NCBI GenBank assembly: GCA_028710655.1
Contig: JAQTTS010000032.1
Coordinates: 5,650 to 13,226, forward strand
Direction: 5' to 3'
DNA: 7,577 bases
From: Dehalococcoidales bacterium
Lineage (GTDB): Bacteria; Chloroflexota; Dehalococcoidia; Dehalococcoidales; UBA5760
Shown: positions 5,395 to 7,577 of the stretch, piece after piece
How the letters are laid out: each line of letters opens with the position of its first letter
How positions within the stretch are numbered: the first letter of the stretch is position 1
The notes under the pieces: model-generated
The model's database searches: none
Told to the model about the DNA's origin: nothing
What the model saw: the letters and a program-made list of their open reading frames with translations, nothing else
Position numbers and translations under genes: made by a program

Positions 5395-6142
5395 TGAAAG
5401 CTGCCTCCATTTCTTCGTCACTTATTTTTTTACTACCGGGTGGGGCAACTGACGGTTGCCCTCCACCTGGGGGTGTTTGCCCTGGCTGTCCGGCTGGCGG
5501 CGGCATCATTCCGCCTGGTGCACCAAAGTTACCGAACATACCAAACATTTGCCCTAATGCCTGGGAGAAGTAGGGCTGGACGGCCTGGGTGAACATAGAA
5601 GCCATAGGATTGGGACTCTCCGGTTTAGCTGTTTGTCGTGCCACTTCTTGCACTTGCTGTCCCACTCTCCAAGCGGCTTCCTCAGCGGCGGCATGGGCGA
5701 CCTCTTTGCTGTCGCTTTTGGCTTCACGCAGAAGCTTTAGCTGTGTATCTGTTATCTGTGCCTGGGCCGAAGCTAGACCTTGAATGATGACAATATCCTC
5801 CATCACCGACCTCCGGGCAGCTTCATACACTAGCAAAGCATCAACGAACGTCTGTCTCTGGCCACCGTCGACAAAAGACAGATGTTTAATAAGATATTCG
5901 GGGGCAATAACCTGCCTGATATCCAGCTTGGCTGGCAAGGACAGTGCCTTTGAGTCTAAATCCTCACTTCTCTTTGGCTCGTCAGCTTCACTACCCCCTT
6001 GCTCTCGGTAATCCTTTATCGCACTATCCACTGTGCGCTCAGCAAAACTAAAGTCGTTAATGAGCTGGCCGCGGTTATAACCCTTCTGAAGTAGCCCCAT
6101 TATTCGACCTTTTATGGTGTCGTCCTGTTGTTTCTCGGTCAT
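5384..6142 (-). CDS. HTH-like protein with coiled coil and Pro/Gly/Met-rich tail
   Basis: 252 residues from ATG at 6142, which has a perfect AGGAGG five bases upstream; the frame extends to a TTG at 6190 without such a site. First gene of the operon, divergent from the clamp gene. Residues 9-47 (KGRIMGLLQKGYNRGQLINDFSFAERTVDSAIKDYRE region) fit a three-helix HTH with a G-Y/F turn and a TVDSAI recognition-type helix. A charged linker (48-68) and a conserved-looking block (74-125, with IRQVIAPEYLIKHLSF) precede a long Ala/Gln/Glu helix (about 125-172), probably a coiled coil. The tail (178-240) is rich in Met, Phe, Pro and Gly (MFGMFGNFG, GMMPPPAGQPGQTPP) and ends acidic (SDEEMEAAFNDK). I do not recognise the family; DNA binding with self-association is the likely theme. 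Operon autoregulation is possible given the divergent position. Confidence 0.82.
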   Translation of the reverse strand: MTEKQQDDTIKGRIMGLLQKGYNRGQLINDFSFAERTVDSAIKDYREQGGSEADEPKRSEDLDSKALSLPAKLDIRQVIAPEYLIKHLSFVDGGQRQTFVDALLVYEAARRSVMEDIVIIQGLASAQAQITDTQLKLLREAKSDSKEVAHAAAEEAAWRVGQQVQEVARQTAKPESPNPMASMFTQAVQPYFSQALGQMFGMFGNFGAPGGMMPPPAGQPGQTPPGGGQPSVAPPGSKKISDEEMEAAFNDK

Positions 6143-6190
6143 TTGTTCCTCCTGAAGCGTATCTTTTGTTGTGCAACTTTCTGCTAACAA

Positions 6191-6220
6191 GCTGCATTAC
6201 AGCCATGCAGCGAGCCATGC
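6191..6220. promoter_or_regulatory. Inverted and direct repeats in the divergent control region
   Basis: GCTGCAT (6191-6197) and ATGCAGC (6205-6211) are a perfect 7-bp inverted repeat. AGCCATGC occurs at 6201-6208 and again at 6213-6220, 12 bp apart. A further inverted pair, GTTCC/GGAAC, sits at 6273-6284. These lie 49-140 bp upstream of the operon's first ATG, where operators would be expected. I see no -10/-35 pair good enough to name in 6143-6432. Confidence 0.4.
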
Positions 6221-6335
6221 GGACGTTTTTTTAAGGGGGTGACCGGCTGTTAGCTCCTGGTAGTATCTTCTGGTTCCAAGGAACGGTTATAGCTGTGCCG
6301 TGAGCGATAGATGCAATTAGACAACAGTGGAAAAA

Positions 6336-6387
6336 CTGGCGGCGTGTGAAGAGGTAACGATTCATCGCCTACCTCTCAGCTCGCCAG
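6336..6387 (+). promoter_or_regulatory. Foldable leader upstream of the clamp gene
   Basis: Nested arms: CTGGCG (6336-6341) with CGCCAG (6382-6387); AGAGGTA (6350-6356) with TACCTCT (6370-6376); CGA (6358-6360) with TCG (6365-6367). They form one two-level hairpin with internal loops. It ends 45 bp before the clamp start and has no U-run, so it is not an intrinsic terminator. It could be a leader structure or a DNA operator with dyad symmetry. Confidence 0.45.
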
Positions 6388-6432
6388 GGACGCATATTTC
6401 AATGGGTATTCTTTTGATGTTGAGGGAGCTAC

Positions 6433-7512
6433 TTGGTAAAAATCGTTCCCTCGTCTAACGGCGATGCCAGCGGGTTGCGGGTTGCCGATAAAAGACTGAA
6501 GGTGGTTTGCGGAGCTAATACCAGTTACCTTGACGATATGGCTTGGGTAGGCGATAAGACGCCTCTAACACTCTGTGATGTCAGGGTAAGTCCTTCTAAT
6601 TCCGTCAAGCCTAACCTCGGAGCACTGGAGCTATCGGAAGCCCTGTCAAGGGTCGTGCCGTTTACTGCTAAAGAGGATAACAGACCTGTTTTACAGAGTG
6701 TCCTTTTCAAGGTGGCAGACGGCAAGCTCACGTTAGTGAGTGCCGATGGCTACAGGTTAGCTGTGGTGAAGTTGGATTTTGACGGCGATGAGGGGCAAGT
6801 CCTGATAAATCGGGATGAGTTAAGGGAGGTGATAAGTGCCTTACGGCGTGCCTATCGGGTAAGAGTGGGCTTTGAGAAAAGCGGGGAAAGCCTTGACGGA
6901 ATGAGCCTAGTGCTGGACACGGAGCTAATCCGCTACAAATGGCGGGGAGCTGATGGGAACTTTCCCGAATACGAGAAGCTCATACCCGCCGACTTCAATA
7001 CCTTTGTTAGCTTTGATACTAACGAGGCAATCAGGGCGGTAAGCTCACTCAAAGTCCTGTCCGACAGCAAGGCATACCCGATAGACCTCACAATCGGCAA
7101 CGGCAAGCTCACGATGTCCAGTCCCGATGATAAGGGAATGGCAGAGATACCCGCCGATACACAGGGCGAAGGTAAGATAAGACTGGATGGCAGTTACCTT
7201 GCTGACGCCTTAAGAGCTTGTGGCGGGATGGTGGAGCTTAAATTGGTAGACAGTAAGTCGCCAATGCTCTTTACCTCTCCCGACTATGAGCTTGTGGTAA
7301 TGCCGATGTTTGCGGGTGAAAGCCAGACACCGAAAGGTGAGGCACAGACCGCCGAGCCAGTTGAGGTAGAAACCGAACCCGCCGAGGACACCGAGCCAAC
7401 CGAGCCAGAAGCCGAGAAAGCCAATGCTGTAGCCGAAGCCGAAGCAATCACCAAAGCCGAGAAGCCGAAGCGGAAGCGAAGCAAGGCAAAAGAACCAGTC
7501 GCCGTAGCATAA
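6433..7512 (+). CDS. DnaN-like sliding clamp lacking domain 1, with charged C-terminal tail
   Basis: 359 residues. The start is TTG at 6433 with GAGGGAG four bases upstream; an in-frame TGA at 6421 excludes a longer N-terminus. Residues 61-184 match domain 2 of the bacterial beta clamp: helix LSEALSRVVPFTAKEDNRPVLQSV, strand GKLTLVSADGYRLA, and the interdomain signature GADGNFPEYEKLIP. Residues 185-293 match domain 3: LTIGNGKLTMSS, GKIRLDGSYLADAL, and the closing VVMPM. The peptide-binding cleft signatures DGYRL (105-109) and MPM (290-292) are kept. A normal DnaN has about 370 residues in three domains and ends at MPM plus one or two residues. Here residues 1-60 do not resemble domain 1, and 66 residues follow MPM: acidic Glu/Pro/Ala (about 300-340), then basic KPKRKRSKAK. 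It presumably tethers polymerase or other partners to DNA. It is likely an element-encoded paralogue rather than the host clamp. Confidence 0.88.
   Translation: MVKIVPSSNGDASGLRVADKRLKVVCGANTSYLDDMAWVGDKTPLTLCDVRVSPSNSVKPNLGALELSEALSRVVPFTAKEDNRPVLQSVLFKVADGKLTLVSADGYRLAVVKLDFDGDEGQVLINRDELREVISALRRAYRVRVGFEKSGESLDGMSLVLDTELIRYKWRGADGNFPEYEKLIPADFNTFVSFDTNEAIRAVSSLKVLSDSKAYPIDLTIGNGKLTMSSPDDKGMAEIPADTQGEGKIRLDGSYLADALRACGGMVELKLVDSKSPMLFTSPDYELVVMPMFAGESQTPKGEAQTAEPVEVETEPAEDTEPTEPEAEKANAVAEAEAITKAEKPKRKRSKAKEPVAVA
7348..7490 (+). repeat. GCCGAR hexamer-rich tail of the clamp gene
   Basis: The tail is built largely from GCCGAG/GCCGAA and ACCGAG hexamers with scattered spacers, coding for Ala-Glu and Thr-Glu-Pro runs. 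This suggests the tail grew by slippage, and it contrasts with the non-repetitive clamp domains before it. Confidence 0.6.
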
Positions 7513-7554
7513 GCCTGAACTGAACGCTTGAACTCAGAAAACAGCCAACGCAGG

Positions 7555-7577
7555 AAAGCGGGGGAGACCCCGCTTTT
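7555..7577 (+). terminator. Intrinsic terminator of the clamp gene (at window edge)
   Basis: GCGGGG (7558-7563) pairs with CCCCGC (7568-7573) around a GAGA tetraloop, with flanking AAA/TTT able to extend the stem. A T-run begins at 7574 and is cut by the window end. It lies 43 bp after the clamp stop, so the clamp is probably a single-gene unit. Confidence 0.85.

Noticed and set aside
5395..5421. GTG at 5421 as start of the 85-residue protein
   Set aside because: No ribosome site precedes it, while the ATG at 5394 has GGAGG at nine bases and an ordinary 11-bp overlap.
5337..6011. Plus-strand frames opposite the HTH-like gene, including a Pro/Gly-rich one
   Set aside because: They mirror the Pro/Gly tail and the Ala-rich helix of the real gene and lack their own translation signals.
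6143..6190. TTG at 6190 as start of the HTH-like protein
   Set aside because: The extra 16 residues have no ribosome site before them, and a perfect AGGAGG sits five bases before the ATG at 6142.
6407..6412. TATTCT as a -10 box for the clamp gene
   Set aside because: No acceptable -35 box at 16-18 bp, and the resulting transcript would have a very short leader. Too weak to annotate.
6433..7512. Annotation as the ordinary chromosomal dnaN
   Set aside because: Domain 1 is missing, the C-terminal tail is atypical, and there is no dnaA, recF or gyrB context in the window.
1..7577. tRNA, rRNA, transposase or integrase genes
   Set aside because: I found no cloverleaf-like segment, no rRNA signature and no recombinase motif in any long frame. 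Mobile origin of the right half is therefore only inferred.

Overview
The window looks like a moderate-GC bacterial genome with an accessory segment next to cell-surface genes. Two surface features suggest Chloroflexota, possibly Dehalococcoidia, but this is inference from style: paired GWNLI modules, and a Thr/Pro-repeat stalk ending in one C-terminal membrane anchor. There is no rRNA, tRNA or host marker gene to confirm it.

Layout. (1) 1-2636, plus strand: a two-gene surface unit. The first gene is cut by the left edge. It has an Ala/Asp-rich tandem-repeat region with a 234-bp unit, followed by two GWNLI modules. 25 bp later comes a secreted 531-residue multidomain protein with a signal peptide, a Thr/Pro stalk and a C-terminal transmembrane anchor. 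A strong terminator closes the unit. (2) 2637-3227: no confident gene. It holds two minus-strand terminators in tandem, short dispersed repeats and one doubtful 110-codon frame. (3) 3228-3872, minus: a sigma-70-like protein with a four-cysteine insert and a C-terminus resembling a clamp-binding peptide. (4) 3873-4270: non-coding, with hairpins, two minus-strand terminators and a cluster of GTCCG motifs. (5) 4271-6142, minus: four overlapping genes read as one operon, in transcription order a 252-residue HTH-like protein, 85- and 93-residue small proteins, and a 204-residue winged-helix-like protein that carries QLTLY. (6) 6143-6432: divergent control region with inverted repeats and a foldable leader. 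(7) 6433-7512, plus: a DnaN-like sliding clamp that keeps domains 2 and 3, lacks domain 1 and has a 66-residue charged tail. A GAGA-loop terminator follows at the right edge.

How they may work together. The right half (2786-7577) has only short DNA/RNA-transaction-type proteins in divergent units, which fits an integrated phage, plasmid or similar element. The clamp keeps its peptide-binding cleft signatures (DGYRL, MPM). Two nearby gene products carry candidate clamp-binding peptides: QLTLY in the 204-residue protein and QKSLVL at the end of the sigma-like protein. This recalls T4 late transcription, in which a two-domain clamp (gp45) works with a small sigma factor (gp55) and a co-activator (gp33). 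That link is a hypothesis. The domain losses, motifs and gene order can be read directly.
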